Source: Prorocentrum cordatum (Eukaryota; Sar; Dinophyceae; Prorocentrales; Prorocentraceae). Taken from it: 64,000 bases of DNA. Made by a program: the position numbers and the translations under genes. Below the pieces are notes generated by a model. It was not told where the DNA came from and made no database searches. It saw nothing but the letters and a program-made list of their open reading frames with translations. Below are positions 1 through 10,715 of the stretch, piece after piece. Every line of letters starts with the position of its first letter. Within the stretch, counting starts at the first letter, position 1. The stretch lies in assembly GCA_963575745.1 (NCBI GenBank), contig CAUYUJ010001372.1, positions 1 through 64,000 of the forward strand. Direction: 5' to 3'.

Positions 1-297
1 GGCAAACGGGGGTCAGCCAGGGCACGGGATCCTGCAGGATCCTGCGGGTCAGCCACTGCAGTTTTGTGGTTTCCTGCTGACCCGGGTCTGGATTGACCCG
101 GGTCAGAAGATCCCCGACATGCGCGGGCACCTGCGGGTGCCGCTCCTCCCTCACGTGCCGCCTCCTCCCTTCGCCTCTCCCCTTCTCCCCTCGCCCTCTG
201 CGCCGTTGGGAAAGGATGCCCTACGGCCTGCTCCGCCGACCCTGCAGGGGGATCCTGCATGGGGAGGGGGGGCGGGGCGCCCAGCCGGATCTGCTGG
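1..297. other. No gene seen; GC-rich sequence
   Basis: GC-rich sequence with short BamHI-like direct repeats (GGATCCTGCAGGATCCTGC near position 30). No codon pattern, RNA or element ends were recognised. Confidence 0.4.
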
Positions 298-526
298 TGG
301 TTGCTAAAAAGTCGAAGAACAAAAAACAACGGCACGAGCATCAATTTGTGGCGCTCCGCGCGGACTTCCTGGATCCGCGCTGGGACCCCCCGGGATCCGG
401 CGCCGCCCCTGGCGCGATCCGCGCGCCAGGGAGGGGGGGTCCAGCGCAGATCCAAGAAATCCGCGCGGAGTGCCAAAGGTTTACGTTTATGGCCCAGCGT
501 TTCGTTCTTCGTCTATGGTTGCTAAA
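298..526. mobile_element. Foldback MITE-like palindrome with 11-bp target duplication
   Basis: The two halves of 309-515 are imperfect reverse complements over almost their full length, so both strands translate to similar peptides. The outer arms share GAAGAAC, and the arms are strong around 350-404 and 432-474. A tight inner palindrome lies at about 408-430. The direct repeat TGGTTGCTAAA lies exactly outside the palindrome at 298-308 and 516-526 and looks like an 11-bp target-site duplication. A 9-11-bp duplication would suit a Mutator-like transposase acting in trans; that assignment is inference. Confidence 0.7.
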
Positions 527-660
527 GGTCCCCCTGGGCCAAGGTGCCCCCGGCTTGTCGCTCCATTTTAGAACCTCTGGGGGCCATCTGGGCCTCGTGT
601 GGGAAATCCTGTGGGCACCTTGGGCCAGGAGCACTTCTGGCAACACCTGGTGGTTGATGA
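527..660 (+). repeat. Dispersed repeat, second copy inverted at 28880-29030
   Basis: It starts at GCTAAAGGTCCCCCTGGGCC and contains GGCACCTTGGGCCAGGAGCA. The reverse complement of 28880-29030 carries the same blocks in the same order. No terminal repeats or coding sense were recognised. Confidence 0.6.
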
Positions 661-781
661 TTCCATCTGGATGTGTTTCGGAAGTGCTCCCCGAATGCTG
701 CGACAAAGCTGGGCGGACACTCCTGCCTCAGAAACATGGGGCGGAAATCTCTCGTGTCAGCCTTGTGCGGAGCGCCCAGGA

Positions 782-785
782 TCAC

Positions 786-829
<44 letters not shown>

Positions 830-866
830 GCATCAGCATCCGCATCCGCATCCGCATCAGCATCAG

Positions 867-910
<44 letters not shown>

Positions 911-996
911 GCATCAGCATCAACATCAGCATCAGCATCAGCATCATCATCATCATCAGCATCAGCATCATCATCATCATCATCATCACCATCATA
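782..996. repeat. (CAT)n microsatellite
   Basis: Nearly pure CAT triplets with CAG and CGC variants. Its poly-His and poly-Ser open frames are translation artefacts. Confidence 0.95.
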
Positions 997-1267
997 ACTT
1001 AACTTCCCCGGGAAAATCCTTTACTTTCCCCGCGGGAGCCACGAACTGTACCATCCCAGGGGGGTTAGCATCGCCCGAAAAAAGGGTGCTCTCTGCAGAG
1101 GCATGGTGGGAAGAGCGACGGCGAGGCACGCCGGACATCTCTAACTATATGTGTCAAGGGAGTTTGAAAGGCAGGGCAGACAGGCCCGCCCCACTTGCGG
1201 CATCGCCCAAAGGTTGGCGCATCCCGAGTCGGGGATCTGGGAATGGTTTTTCAGAGCCCCGAATCAT

Positions 1268-1350
1268 CAGGGATAACTCGGGTCAGGGATAACTCGGGTT
1301 CGTTTTTCGGGAACTCAAACCCGAGTTACCCCGGACCCGAGTTACCCCGG
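1268..1350. repeat. Inverted repeat made of two tandem 16-bp motifs
   Basis: The left arm has two copies of GGGATAACTCGGGT (about 1270-1300). The right arm has two copies of ACCCGAGTTACCCCGG (about 1319-1350). They can fold into a stem of about 30 bp with a 17-nt loop. It could be a short foldback element. Confidence 0.7.
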
Positions 1351-1557
1351 ATATTTCGGGCGTCCAAGTTTTAGCACGTTCTTGGCGGCTCTATCTTCCA
1401 GCCTCTGGAGGCTTTCGGGCCCTCGCCCGGCCCCGGGACCGGGCCAAGACAGTTACGTCACGAGGAGCCGGTCCTGGGACAAAGGCTCGGAGCTCGAAGG
1501 ATCCACGTTTCGAGGGAAGCACGACGTGGGACGCCTGGGGAGGAGAGAGGAGGTGGA

Positions 1558-1625
1558 AGACGACGGTGACGACGACGACGATGGCGACGTCTCGGAGAAG
1601 GGCGAAGACGGTGGAGGTGGATAGT
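1558..1625 (+). repeat. GAC/GAG-rich short microsatellite
   Basis: Short GACGAC and GGTGGA runs giving an acidic open frame; no gene is supported. Confidence 0.6.
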
Positions 1626-1763
1626 GGGGCCGCTGTGCGCCATCTTGCCTGCGGTGCTGGAGGTGGGCAGTGAGTCGGGGAGCCCTGTCGGCGCCCAGGG
1701 TGAGAATCCAGGGCTCCCACGTGGGTCCATGCGCGGACCCTCTCGGTGCCCAGGATGAGGGCG

Positions 1764-1953
1764 CAGGCCTCCCAAGAGGAGCCGCAGCAGGTGGGGTCGG
1801 AGGGTCGCGCCGCACCGCCGACGTATCAGCGATGTTGCTCGATGTGGGCCCCGATCTGCTCCATCCAGACGTCGCCGATGCATCGGTGACGCATCGGCGG
1901 TGCGACGCGATCCTCTGACCTCATCTTCTTCGGCCCCATGTGGGAGGCCTCCA
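1764..1953. mobile_element. MITE-like element, GATGCATCGCC family (diverged copy)
   Basis: It starts at AGGCCTCC, continues with GTGGGGTCGGAGG and GCGCCGCACCG, has a core of GATGCATCGG-type repeats, and ends with CCCCATGTGGGAGGCCTCC. This order and these ends match the better-preserved copies at 35446-35659 and 38007-38251. The ends are inverted repeats of each other. No transposase is present. Confidence 0.65.
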
Positions 1954-2081
1954 GATGAGCACGGAGAGGAGGAGGCGGAGGACAAGTAGGAGAATGGTGA
2001 AGGAGGCGGACGACGACGACGACGACGATACAAGGCCTGGCCATCGCTTCGATCAACGACGGGGTATTTTCATAGAAGAGG

Positions 2082-2262
2082 AGGGGGAGATGATGATGAT
2101 GACGATGACGATGACGGTGACGATTATGCAGATGATGATTATGATGATGCTGATGATGATGCTGATGATGATGATGATGATGATGATGGTGGTGGTGATG
2201 ATGATGGTGATGGTGACGGTGGTTGTGATGATGATTTTGATGCTGATGATGAGGAGGAGGAG
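2082..2262. repeat. (GAT)n microsatellite
   Basis: GATGATGAT with GAC and GGT variants; no gene. Confidence 0.95.
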
Positions 2263-2394
2263 GGCAGATGATGAGACGGAAGATGGAGGAGAAGGGTGAC
2301 GACGAGGTGGGGGAGGTAAACCGCTGCGCTCGCTTCGATCAACGTCTGGGCAACTAACCAGCTCAAACAGGAAGAGGAGAACGACGAGACGATC

Positions 2395-2680
2395 ATGAGG
2401 AGGAGGAGGAACGTTTAGGAACGCTTTGCCGGCCAAGGATCTCAGTCAGAGCGTGCACCCCAGATGCAACGGAACCGCTTCGCCTGCAGCCCCGAGGCCC
2501 CGTAAGCGACATGGCCTCCCCGCAGGAGGAGGAGGAGGAGGAGGAAGCTGGAGGAGGAGGAGGAGGAGGGGGAGGGGGAGGAGGAGGAGGAGGAGGAGGA
2601 GGAAGAGGAGGAGGAGGAGGAGGAGGAAGGGGAAAGGAAATGAGGAGGAAGAGGAGGAGGAGGAGGGAGGGACATTGAGG
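2395..2680. repeat. (GAG)n microsatellite block
   Basis: Purine-rich GAG runs on the plus strand, densest at 2523-2668. Confidence 0.9.
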
Positions 2681-2867
2681 AACTTGAAATGGTATGGCGT
2701 AGAGGCGCCTTAACCCCACTGGTGGGACCAGCAGCCTGGTGCACCCCCTTGGTGTGCCATCCGAAGACAAGACACCTCCTGCTTTGAGGCAATGCAGCCA
2801 TGGGATTCGAATTCGAAGATCCCTTTAAGGCCAAGCTGGACCGTGGAAAGGGCTGAGGACATTTCCG

Positions 2868-2943
2868 CAGGCTTTCCTGCCGCGGCTGCGTCTGGGGCCC
2901 GTTTGAGCCCACTCGGATCTTTCCAGTGGGTTGTGGGCGTGGT
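2868..2943 (+). repeat. Dispersed repeat shared with 5694-5766
   Basis: Both copies share GCCGCGGCTGCG, then a CCACTCGGA or CCAGTCGGA block, then TCCAGT and GGGGGCGTG or TGTGGGCGTGG. The second copy abuts the long ACT microsatellite. No coding sense is apparent. Confidence 0.65.
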
Positions 2944-2999
2944 CAGATGCTTTAGCGGTGTGTTATATCCGTGGTGCAGGCTGCCGTGTCTAACCTAAT

Positions 3000-3507
3000 T
3001 TGTTTTCAGGCGTGCACATACCGGAGTCCGCCACTCACATGACACTCTGACTGCCTGTATTTCCGCCTAGAGCGGGCTACATAGTTTCGAAACCGGAGGA
3101 CGCGATGGGATGTACAACGCGTGCCCGTGTTTCAATTGACACCAGAACTAGCGGTCATGCCCTTGGGACACAAGGGTGCACCTAAGCAGGCCCAGGCCAG
3201 CGTCGCGGCGGCAGCGGATTCTCCCCAACCTCCTTGCGCGCAGTGCGCAAAACGTAAACAACTTTGCGTGGGCGCGAGGAATGAGTTTTTGGGGCGCCTT
3301 GTTTCTGTTGGTGGGGCCACAGGGCTGATGCATTACCATCAGGGCAGCTACCGAACAACGTATAGGATTGATGGGGCACTTCCCAGAAACTCTTTTGGCA
3401 CTCTGTCCTGCACCAGTCCACAGTCTTTCGGCACCATCTCTTCTCCGTTTTCCGACTCACAACCATGAACGCACCGGCATAAGTGGACGTGTATTTCGTG
3501 CGCTTGT
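3000..3507. other. No recognisable gene
   Basis: Mixed composition. A plus-strand open frame at 3121-3468 has no recognisable motif and no flanking splice or start context. It is left as unexplained sequence. Confidence 0.4.
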
Positions 3508-5510
3508 TTTTCCCAACCATCCTGTGGTGTTGGGTCCTCGTTTTGAAGAGACGGTGCCCCGCGTCTCCTTCCTCCTCTCCTCCTCCGCCTCCTCTCCCCT
3601 CCTATCATCCTCATAGTCATCATCATCATCGACATCATCATCATTATCATCATCATTATCATCATCATCATTCCTCTCCTCTCCTCTCCTCTTCTCTCCT
3701 CTCCTCTCCTCTCCTCTCCTCCTCTCCTCTCCTCCTCTCCTCTTCACCCACCCAGTACACCGTTTCGTGGCCCCATAGGGAGCTCCACCGAAGGCACCAG
3801 TGCCCGCGCCCGCATGCGTCACCCACACCCATTTCGGCACACCCCTCACACGTTTCGTGGCTCCATAGGGAGCTCCACCGAAGGCACCAGTGCCCGCGCC
3901 CGCATGCGTCAACCCACACCCAATCTTCGGCACACCCCTCCACACGTTTTCGTGGCTCCCTAAGGGAGCTCTAAAAAACAACAACAACCACCGAAGCCAG
4001 TTCCCGCGCCCGCATGCGTCAGCCATAAAAAAAAAACAAAAAAAAAACCACCCAATTTCGGCACACCCCTCCACGTTTTCCGTGGCTCCATAGGGAGCTC
4101 CACCGAAGGCCCCAGTGCCCGCGCCCGCATGCGTCACCCACACCCCATTCGGCACACCCCTCACACGTTTCGTGGCTCCATAGGGAGCTCCACCGAAGGC
4201 CCCAGTGCCCGCGCCCGCATGCGTCACCCACACCCATTTCGGCACACCCCCCACACGTTTCGTGGCTCGAACAAAATAAAAAAAAAAAAAAAACAAAAAA
4301 AAAAAAAAAAAGCAAAAAAAAAGAAAAAAACCATATGGAGCTTCCGACCGAAGGCCCCAGTGCCGCGCCCGCATGCGTCCACCCACACCATTTCGGCACA
4401 ACCCCTCACACGCTTCGTGACTCCATAGGAGCTCCGCCGAAAGGCCCCAGTGCCCGCGCCCGCATGGTCCACCCGCAAACCCATGGGTCGGCACACCCTC
4501 ACACTTTCGTGGTTCCATAGGGAGCTCCACCGAAGGCCCCTAGTGGCCCGCGCCGCATGCGTCAGCCCACACAAGAAAAAAAAAAACACTTTTCGGCACA
4601 CCCCTCACACGTTTCGTGGCTCCATAGGGAGCTCCGCCGACGGCCCCAGTGCCCGCGCCCGCATGCGTCACCCACACCCATTTCGGCACACCCCTCACAC
4701 GTTTCGTGGCTCCATAGGGAGCTCCACCGAAGGCCCCAGTGCCCGCGGCCGCATGCGTCACCCACACCCATTTCGGCACACCCCTCACACGTTTCGTGGC
4801 TCCATAGGGAGCTCCACCGAAGGCCCCAGTGCCCGCGCCCGCATGCGTCACCCACACCCATTTCGGCACACCCCTCACACGTTTCGTGGCTCCATAGGGA
4901 GCTCCACCGAAGGCCCCAGTGCCCGCGGCCGCATGCGTCCCCCACACCCATTTCGGCACACCCCTCACACGTTTCGTGGCTCCATTGGGAGCTCCACCGA
5001 AGGCCCCAGTGCCCGCGCCCGCATGCGCCAGCCACACCCATTTCGGCACACCCCTCACACGTTTCGTGGCCCCATGGGGAGCTCCACCGAAGGCCCCAGT
5101 GCCCGCGCCCGCATGCGTCAGCCACACCCATGTCGGCACACCCCTCACACGTTTCGTGGCCCCATCGGGAGCTCCGTCGAAGGCCCCAGTGCCCGCGCCC
5201 GCATGCGTCACCCACACCCATTTCGGCACGCCCTTCTCGCGTTCCGTGGCCCCATAAGGAGCTCCGCCGAATGTCCCAGTGGGTGTGCCCGCATGCGTCC
5301 CGCACACCCATTTCGGCACACCCCTTACACGTTTCGTGGCCCCATAGGAAGCTCCACCGAAGGCCCCAGTGGGTGTGCCCGCATGCGTCCCGCACACCCA
5401 TTTCGGCACACCCCTCGTACGTTTCGTGGCCCCGTAGGGGGCTCCACCGAGAAGATATTCACAATTGCAGTATTCACAATGGCATATGGTTGGGTTCTTC
5501 GCCAGGATAA
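3508..5510 (+). mobile_element. Composite repeat element, copy A (flank - CAT microsatellite - 90-bp array - flank)
   Basis: The left flank (3508-3580, CCCAACCATCCTGTGGTGTT then GGGTCCTCG) is nearly identical to 58049-58130 and recognisable inverted at 45640-45700. The right flank (5440-5510: ATATTCACA, then GCATATGGTTGGGT) matches 59430-59497 and, inverted, 38402-38482. Between them lie a CAT/CTCTC microsatellite (3609-3745) and a tandem array. GTTGGGTCCT-type motifs occur near both edges. Conserved outer edges around a variable core suggest a dispersed unit, not an isolated satellite. No protein is encoded, so any mobility would depend on another element. Confidence 0.6.
3765..5455 (+). repeat. 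Tandem array, 90-bp unit, about 18 copies
   Basis: The unit core is GGGAGCTCCACCGAAGGCCC, followed by CCCGCATGCGTC and TTTCGGCACACCCCTC. In the regular part (4600-5440) the period is exactly 90 bp, so frames stay open in all copies; these are not genes. Units at 3960-4580 are interrupted by poly(A)-rich runs (for example 4264-4340). The unit contains the short palindromes GGAGCTCC and CGCATGCG. Confidence 0.9.
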
Positions 5511-5693
5511 TGTTTGTTTCATTCCGCGTCCGGTATCGGACCGGGCTTCGTGCTCGTACGGGACCTTGACCTTGACCTTGACCTGCACCAGTCCAAGCAC
5601 CATGTCTGGCATCGAGCGCGAGAGTTCAGCTTGACCCTCGGTTCTCGGCAGGCCCAGTCCAGACCGTGGGCAAGACGGAGGAGATCCCCCTAA

Positions 5694-5766
5694 GGCCTTC
5701 CCGCCGCGGCTGCGCCTGGGCCCCGCTGGATCCCAGTCGGAGCTCTCCAGTAAGCTGGGGGCGTGC
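5694..5766 (+). repeat. Dispersed repeat, partner of 2868-2943
   Basis: Homologous to 2868-2943 (GCCGCGGCTGCG core) and ending at the start of the ACT microsatellite. Confidence 0.6.
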
Positions 5767-5835
5767 TACTACGACTACTACGACTACTACTACTACTACT
5801 ACTACTACTACTGCTGCTACTACTACTACTACTCA

Positions 5836-5874
<39 letters not shown>

Positions 5875-5926
5875 GACTACTCCTACCCCTACTACTACGA
5901 CTACGACTACGTCTACGACTACTACG

Positions 5927-5958
<32 letters not shown>

Positions 5959-6008
5959 GACTACTACTACTACTACTACTACGACTACTACTACTACTAC
6001 TACTACGA

Positions 6009-6057
<49 letters not shown>

Positions 6058-6754
6058 TACTATTACTGTTACTACTACTATGACTCTTCCGAAATAACTA
6101 TTTACTAACTACTACTACTACTTACTACTACTACTACTATTACTACTACTACTACTACTACTACTATTACTAGTACCTACTACTATCACATCTACTACTA
6201 TTACTACCACTACCACTACTACTACTACTACTACCACTACTACTACTACTACTACGACTACTACTATCACTTCTACTACTACTACTACTACTACTACTCT
6301 TACTAACCCTACTACTAGTAGTACTACTAGTAGTACTACGACTACGACTACGACTACGACTACTTCTACTACGACGACTACTACTACGACTACTTCTACT
6401 ACAACTACTACTACTATTACTACTACTACTACTACTACTACTAACGGCTACTACACTACTAATATTACTGCTACTATTATTAGTACTACTCCACTACATC
6501 GACTACTACTACTACTACTAACTACTACTACTACTATTACTACTAACTAACTACTACACTACTACTAACTACTAACTTACTAACTACTACTACGACTATC
6601 ACCTCTACTACTACTACTACTACTATACTACTACTACTACTGCTACTACTAATATTTACTCACTATTACGCACTACTACTACTACTTCTACTACTACTAT
6701 ATACTACTAATACGTCTCTCTACTATACTACTACTACGACTACTACTACCTACT

Positions 6755-6789
<35 letters not shown>

Positions 6790-7098
6790 GTACTACTAGT
6801 ACTAGTACTACTCTACTACTACTACTACGACTATCTACTACTATTACTACTACGACTACTAACTACTACTACTACATACTACTACTACTACTCTACTACT
6901 ACTACCACCACCTACACTACTCTACTACTACTACTACAAACTACTAGCTAACACTACTACTACGAACTACTACTACTACCACGCACTACTACTACTCACT
7001 CATACACTACTGACTACTACTCACTACTACTACTACTACTTCTACTCTACTAACTCCTACTCCTCCTCCTACTACTACTACGACTACTACTACTACTG

Positions 7099-7165
<67 letters not shown>

Positions 7166-7199
7166 GACTACTACTACTACTACTACTACGACTACTACG

Positions 7200-7244
<45 letters not shown>

Positions 7245-7250
7245 GCTGCA
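5766..7250. repeat. Long imperfect (ACT)n/(TAC)n microsatellite
   Basis: About 1.5 kb of ACT triplets with frequent ACG, TAT and single-base phase slips. The ends (5766-6060 and 7080-7245) are purest and the middle is most degenerate. Poly-Thr and poly-Leu frames are artefacts. Confidence 0.95.
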
Positions 7251-8638
7251 CTACTCAGTCATACGCCGCAAGCGCGTGGACGCAGACAGTGCTGTGACAC
7301 CCTGTCGTGCCAAAGCTGTCGATCATGCAAAAATCGTAGACTGACGCGGCATGCCTCATTCCGTACGATTGTTGTCCACTCGTTGCGCGGGTGGCCCCTG
7401 ATAAACCTGGCTGCAACCGGGGGCTGGCGGCTCAAGATGCTTCTGCATAAGTTGCCCTTGCTGCCCCCAGATACAATCGGTGCTGCTGCGCCCAGCGCCA
7501 CGAACCAACTAGCTGCCCCACGAACCGCCAACAAACTCGCCTGGGTCCGCGGGGAGACCGCTTGCCGCCGGCCCCTGCCCGCTACGGACACCATCAAGCT
7601 AGCGAGCGCGCTGAGCAGGAGGGCTGGTCGCCAGCGACACATTGGGAGGCGCCCGCCAACTCAAAGCAGGCCCGATGCCACGGGCACGCGACCCAGCACC
7701 AGCGCGTCGGGCAAGGCCAACTGCGACGGAAAACGCCTCGCAGCGAAGGTGCCAGCACACAGCCATTAACCCCCAAAGCAGAACAAAAAACCAACAGGCC
7801 GCTGCGTTGGCGCGGCGGGACGGGGGAGAGCCGCCCGTCAATGCATGCAGACCCCTCCCCCCGATGTCCAGCGAGGGGGGCCAGCGCGAGGCGGCCTCGC
7901 CGCATTTCGGCGCCACCCTCACGCGTTTCGCGGCCTTGGAAGGGCGGGGAGCGGCGGCCCGGGGAGGTCTGCGATCGATAACGAACCAATTGTCCTATTT
8001 CGTGTCCTGTTGGAGACTTGCAGGCATGGTCGTGCCGAAAAACTTGCAGGCCCGCAGGTCTAAGCGCCCTCCTTTTCTCATGCTCACCGTTGTTGTTGTC
8101 CGCATCTTTACCATTATCATATAATCATCGTCGCCTTCGTTACCGTCATCGCCGCCATCATCGTCATCGTTGTCGTCCTCATCCTCGCCGTCATCGCTGG
8201 GTTTGCCTCAACGCCGCCATCGTCGTTATCATCCTGACCATTATCTTCGTTCACGCTGTAATTATAGCGTCACCGTCATCAAACCATCACCGATCACAGC
8301 TACCATCATCACCCATCATCGTTCTCATCATAACCTCACCGTCACTATCGCCAGCACCAGCCCCGTGAAACTCAAACTGACGCGCTGCTCGTGGCGCTCC
8401 CGAGCATCCGCGTTCGGCCGCCGTCGCCCATGTCGCGATGGCCACATCCAACATGGGAAACGAGATGGAGACGGAGGCGTCCAGCTAAGACCTCCATCCC
8501 TTGCCGGTTCGTGCGGCTTCAGATGAGGTCCCCACTGGCGTCGGCGCAGGTGCTCCCGTGATGCCCCCGCTGTGTTGGCCTGGCCTTGCATGGGGAAAAG
8601 TCTAAGGAATAAGGTGTGCCGCGCTTTGTGGGGGGGTC
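7251..8638. other. No recognisable gene; one stray satellite unit
   Basis: GC-rich sequence with several open frames but no domain. Positions 7899-7945 (CATTTCGGCGCCACCCTCAC then GCGTTTCGCGGCC) look like one decayed unit of the 90-bp satellite family. 8130-8345 is a degenerate CAT/CGT microsatellite. Confidence 0.4.
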
Positions 8639-9304
8639 TTGAAAGACTTCGTCTCCTCGTGGGAGCAGGGCCTCCACGATCTCCCACGCGAGAGCGACGA
8701 GATTCGTCGTCGCGCCCTGCGCGCAGTTTCGCACGGGAGCCAGGAGCGTTGGCCGCTCTCCAATGCTTCTTGGTCGTTCCAGGCAGCTCACCGTTGTCGC
8801 GAGTTGGCGCTAGCTGAACTCGGGGGAGACGCGGCGACCACATTTGGTCGGCATTGACTTGCGGGCCTGGCATCAGCACTCTGCATTGCGCAAGCGCGCC
8901 ATAACATCAGACATGTGCATCGAGCGGTCGATCCTGAAAGCGCAGAAGAAGTTCTTCGTGAAGCAACCGCGGGGCCACGTCGTTAACACCGACGATTTTA
9001 TCGACAACTTCGCGCAACATCTCGCGGAGCTGGACGTGGCCATGCGCACCCAAGAGGCACTCCTCAAGTGGCGGCGGTGGTGGCAGCAGAGGGTGCGGGG
9101 CGGCCCCTTCGCTGCGCCGCCGAAGGCGACGACGCGACGGGGCCACCATCGGAATCGCTGCCCAATGACCTCCGGGCGGTCGCGGCGCGCAAGCGCAATG
9201 ATATGTCCATTTCTGCCGACGATGAAACGAGTTCCACGGCCATCCCGATCGCGGATGAAATTGGCCTGACGTCATGGTCCAGAAGCCGCGTGGGCGGCAG
9301 CCCG
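8639..9304 (+). CDS. Coding-like segments of an unidentified protein, frame-broken
   Basis: Three stretches look like real protein but lie in different frames. About 8639-8850 encodes an acidic and basic helical stretch (WEQGLHDLPRESDEIRRRAL). About 8911-9066 contains DMCIERSILKAQKKFFVKQP and then TDDFIDNFAQHLAELDVAM. About 9100-9300 contains ESLPNDLRAVAARKRNDMSI. No domain is recognised. The frame changes could be introns, decay or assembly indels. This may be the 5' part of the locus that ends at 10715. Alternatively the spliced-leader relic at 9639 marks a separate, later gene. No start codon is assigned. Confidence 0.3.
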
Positions 9305-9638
9305 TGACGCGGCCCGCGTTGCTACAGATGCCGCGCGCTATTAGCCGAATTCCATCATGGCGCCGCCGCCGCGGTCTTTGACGGGCGCCCCCGCGGCGGC
9401 GGCGCCGCCGCGGCCGCTGGCGGCCGCCGCCCGCGAGGCCGCTGCGGCGCACTGCCTGCGCGCCGCGGCCGCCGCGGTGCACGCGGCCGCCGCGGCGCGC
9501 GGGCCGTCGTCCGAAGTGGCGGGGAAGGCGGCGGAGATGGCGGGCGCAGGCTCGAAGGCGGGGGTCGACTCCCCCCTCCTCCTCCGCTTTCTCCCCGCGC
9601 CCTTCTCCTCCACCTCCTCCTCCTCCTTCTCGTTCCCC

Positions 9639-9660
9639 TCCGTAGCCATTCTGGCTTAAG
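9639..9660 (+). other. Relict dinoflagellate spliced-leader (SL) sequence
   Basis: The 22 bases begin TCCGTAGCCATT and end GGCTTAAG. Against the known dinoflagellate SL (D-CCGTAGCCATTTTGGCTCAAG) I count 20 of 22 positions identical; the two differences are transitions in the second half. The SL is added to dinoflagellate mRNAs by trans-splicing, so a genomic copy just upstream of a coding region is the recognised sign of a processed transcript re-integrated as DNA. Coding-like sequence follows within about 170-220 bases. It is not an SL RNA gene: no intron-like Sm-site segment is evident downstream and it is single copy here. Confidence 0.75.
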
Positions 9661-9827
9661 GGTTCGGCGGGAGTTGTAAAGCTCTGCGCGTGACGCGCGT
9701 GCATTCATTCCGCTCTCGTGCCCACAATTCCCGCGTGCCGCGATGGCCCGGGCTTGCTGCGCCAGCTTCGTGGCGATGGCCTCCGACTGCTGGCGGCGCG
9801 CGCCGCCTGCCACTTCACTGGGCTTGA

Positions 9828-10715
9828 GCAAGCTTCTCGGCATCACCGTCAGTTGCGCCAGCTTTCGCCTCAGATGTGCAAGAAGCTTGTGGGGTGGACA
9901 AGGCATTCAACGTCCTGCGTCACCTCGCCAGTCCCAGCTGCAACGCGCTGTTGCAGGGCATCCAGTTCGCCCTCGAGCACAGTGGCGGCGGGAAGGATGC
10001 TCCCGAGGAGATCGTCTCTGCGGTGACGGCCAACGGCCACCTCAACAGCGATTTTGCCGATAGCGACGATCTGATCGACTATGGCACCGATGCTGTGGAG
10101 TCCAACAGCCAGGAGCTGCCCGCCGCGCCGCCCTTCCCGATCGTGCCGACTGCAGCTTCTGCATCAGGCCCCGTGTCCGAGATGCTCTCCTTCTCGAGCG
10201 TGGACCCTAATAACAGTCACGGCAAGGAGGGTGGCGTGTCGATCCAGGCCCAAACGCCTCTCATGTTGCACCATTTCGTGGCAGCCGATGCCGAGCGCCA
10301 CATGCTAGACAGTACCGAAGCTGAGGAGCATGAGGCGTCATACTTTCCGGAGCATGGGCAAGGTGGAGATGCAGTTCGTGATGGCGAAGTTGGCGATGTG
10401 CCTCACCACGAGAATTTACACGATTGCGACGGCCTTTCTGGTGATGATCAACGGCGCCTCCTCGAGCAGGTGCCCACCGTGGCCTCCGCCCTGCGCGAGC
10501 TGAACGGGCGTCTCGTGGCTGCTGCTGAGGCCCGCGCCATGGCCGCGTCATTCTGGGAGGCCGATGCCGCCCTGAGTGCGAAGCTCGCCAAGCCGGAGGG
10601 CCAGTTTTTTAGCTCTTCCAGCCACGTGGCTAGCTCGGCGGGCACGGGGCGCCCTCGCACGCCCGCGGAGGGGAAGAACAACAAGTACAAGAAAAACAAG
10701 AAGCATGACAAGTGA
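9828..10715 (+). CDS. Hypothetical protein, 3' part, basic tail
   Basis: The frame is open from just after a TGA at 9825 and ends at a TGA at 10713-10715. From about 9876 the residues look like natural protein: ALLQGIQFALEHS, DAPEEIVSAV, DSDDLIDYGTDAV, then helical LRELNGRLVAAAEARAMAAS and a lysine-rich end (GKNNKYKKNKKHDK). The middle is acidic and low in complexity. No domain is recognised. There is no ATG in this frame until about 10179, so the true start is probably in an upstream exon (an AG acceptor lies in GCCTCAG at about 9873). The relict spliced leader lies 170-220 bases upstream, which suggests this locus descends from a reverse-transcribed mRNA. It could also be a non-LTR ORF1 remnant. 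Confidence 0.45.
   Translation, partial: ASFSASPSVAPAFASDVQEACGVDKAFNVLRHLASPSCNALLQGIQFALEHSGGGKDAPEEIVSAVTANGHLNSDFADSDDLIDYGTDAVESNSQELPAAPPFPIVPTAASASGPVSEMLSFSSVDPNNSHGKEGGVSIQAQTPLMLHHFVAADAERHMLDSTEAEEHEASYFPEHGQGGDAVRDGEVGDVPHHENLHDCDGLSGDDQRRLLEQVPTVASALRELNGRLVAAAEARAMAASFWEADAALSAKLAKPEGQFFSSSSHVASSAGTGRPRTPAEGKNNKYKKNKKHDK

Noticed and set aside
3508-5510. Composite satellite element as a Helitron
   Set aside because: No TC start and CTRR end with a 3' hairpin could be placed at conserved positions, and no Rep/helicase remnant is present. It is left unclassified.
4450-5634. Long open frames with 30-residue protein repeats over the 90-bp array
   Set aside because: All three plus-strand frames stay open because the period is a multiple of three. 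The homologous 77-bp array is not, so reading frame is not conserved.
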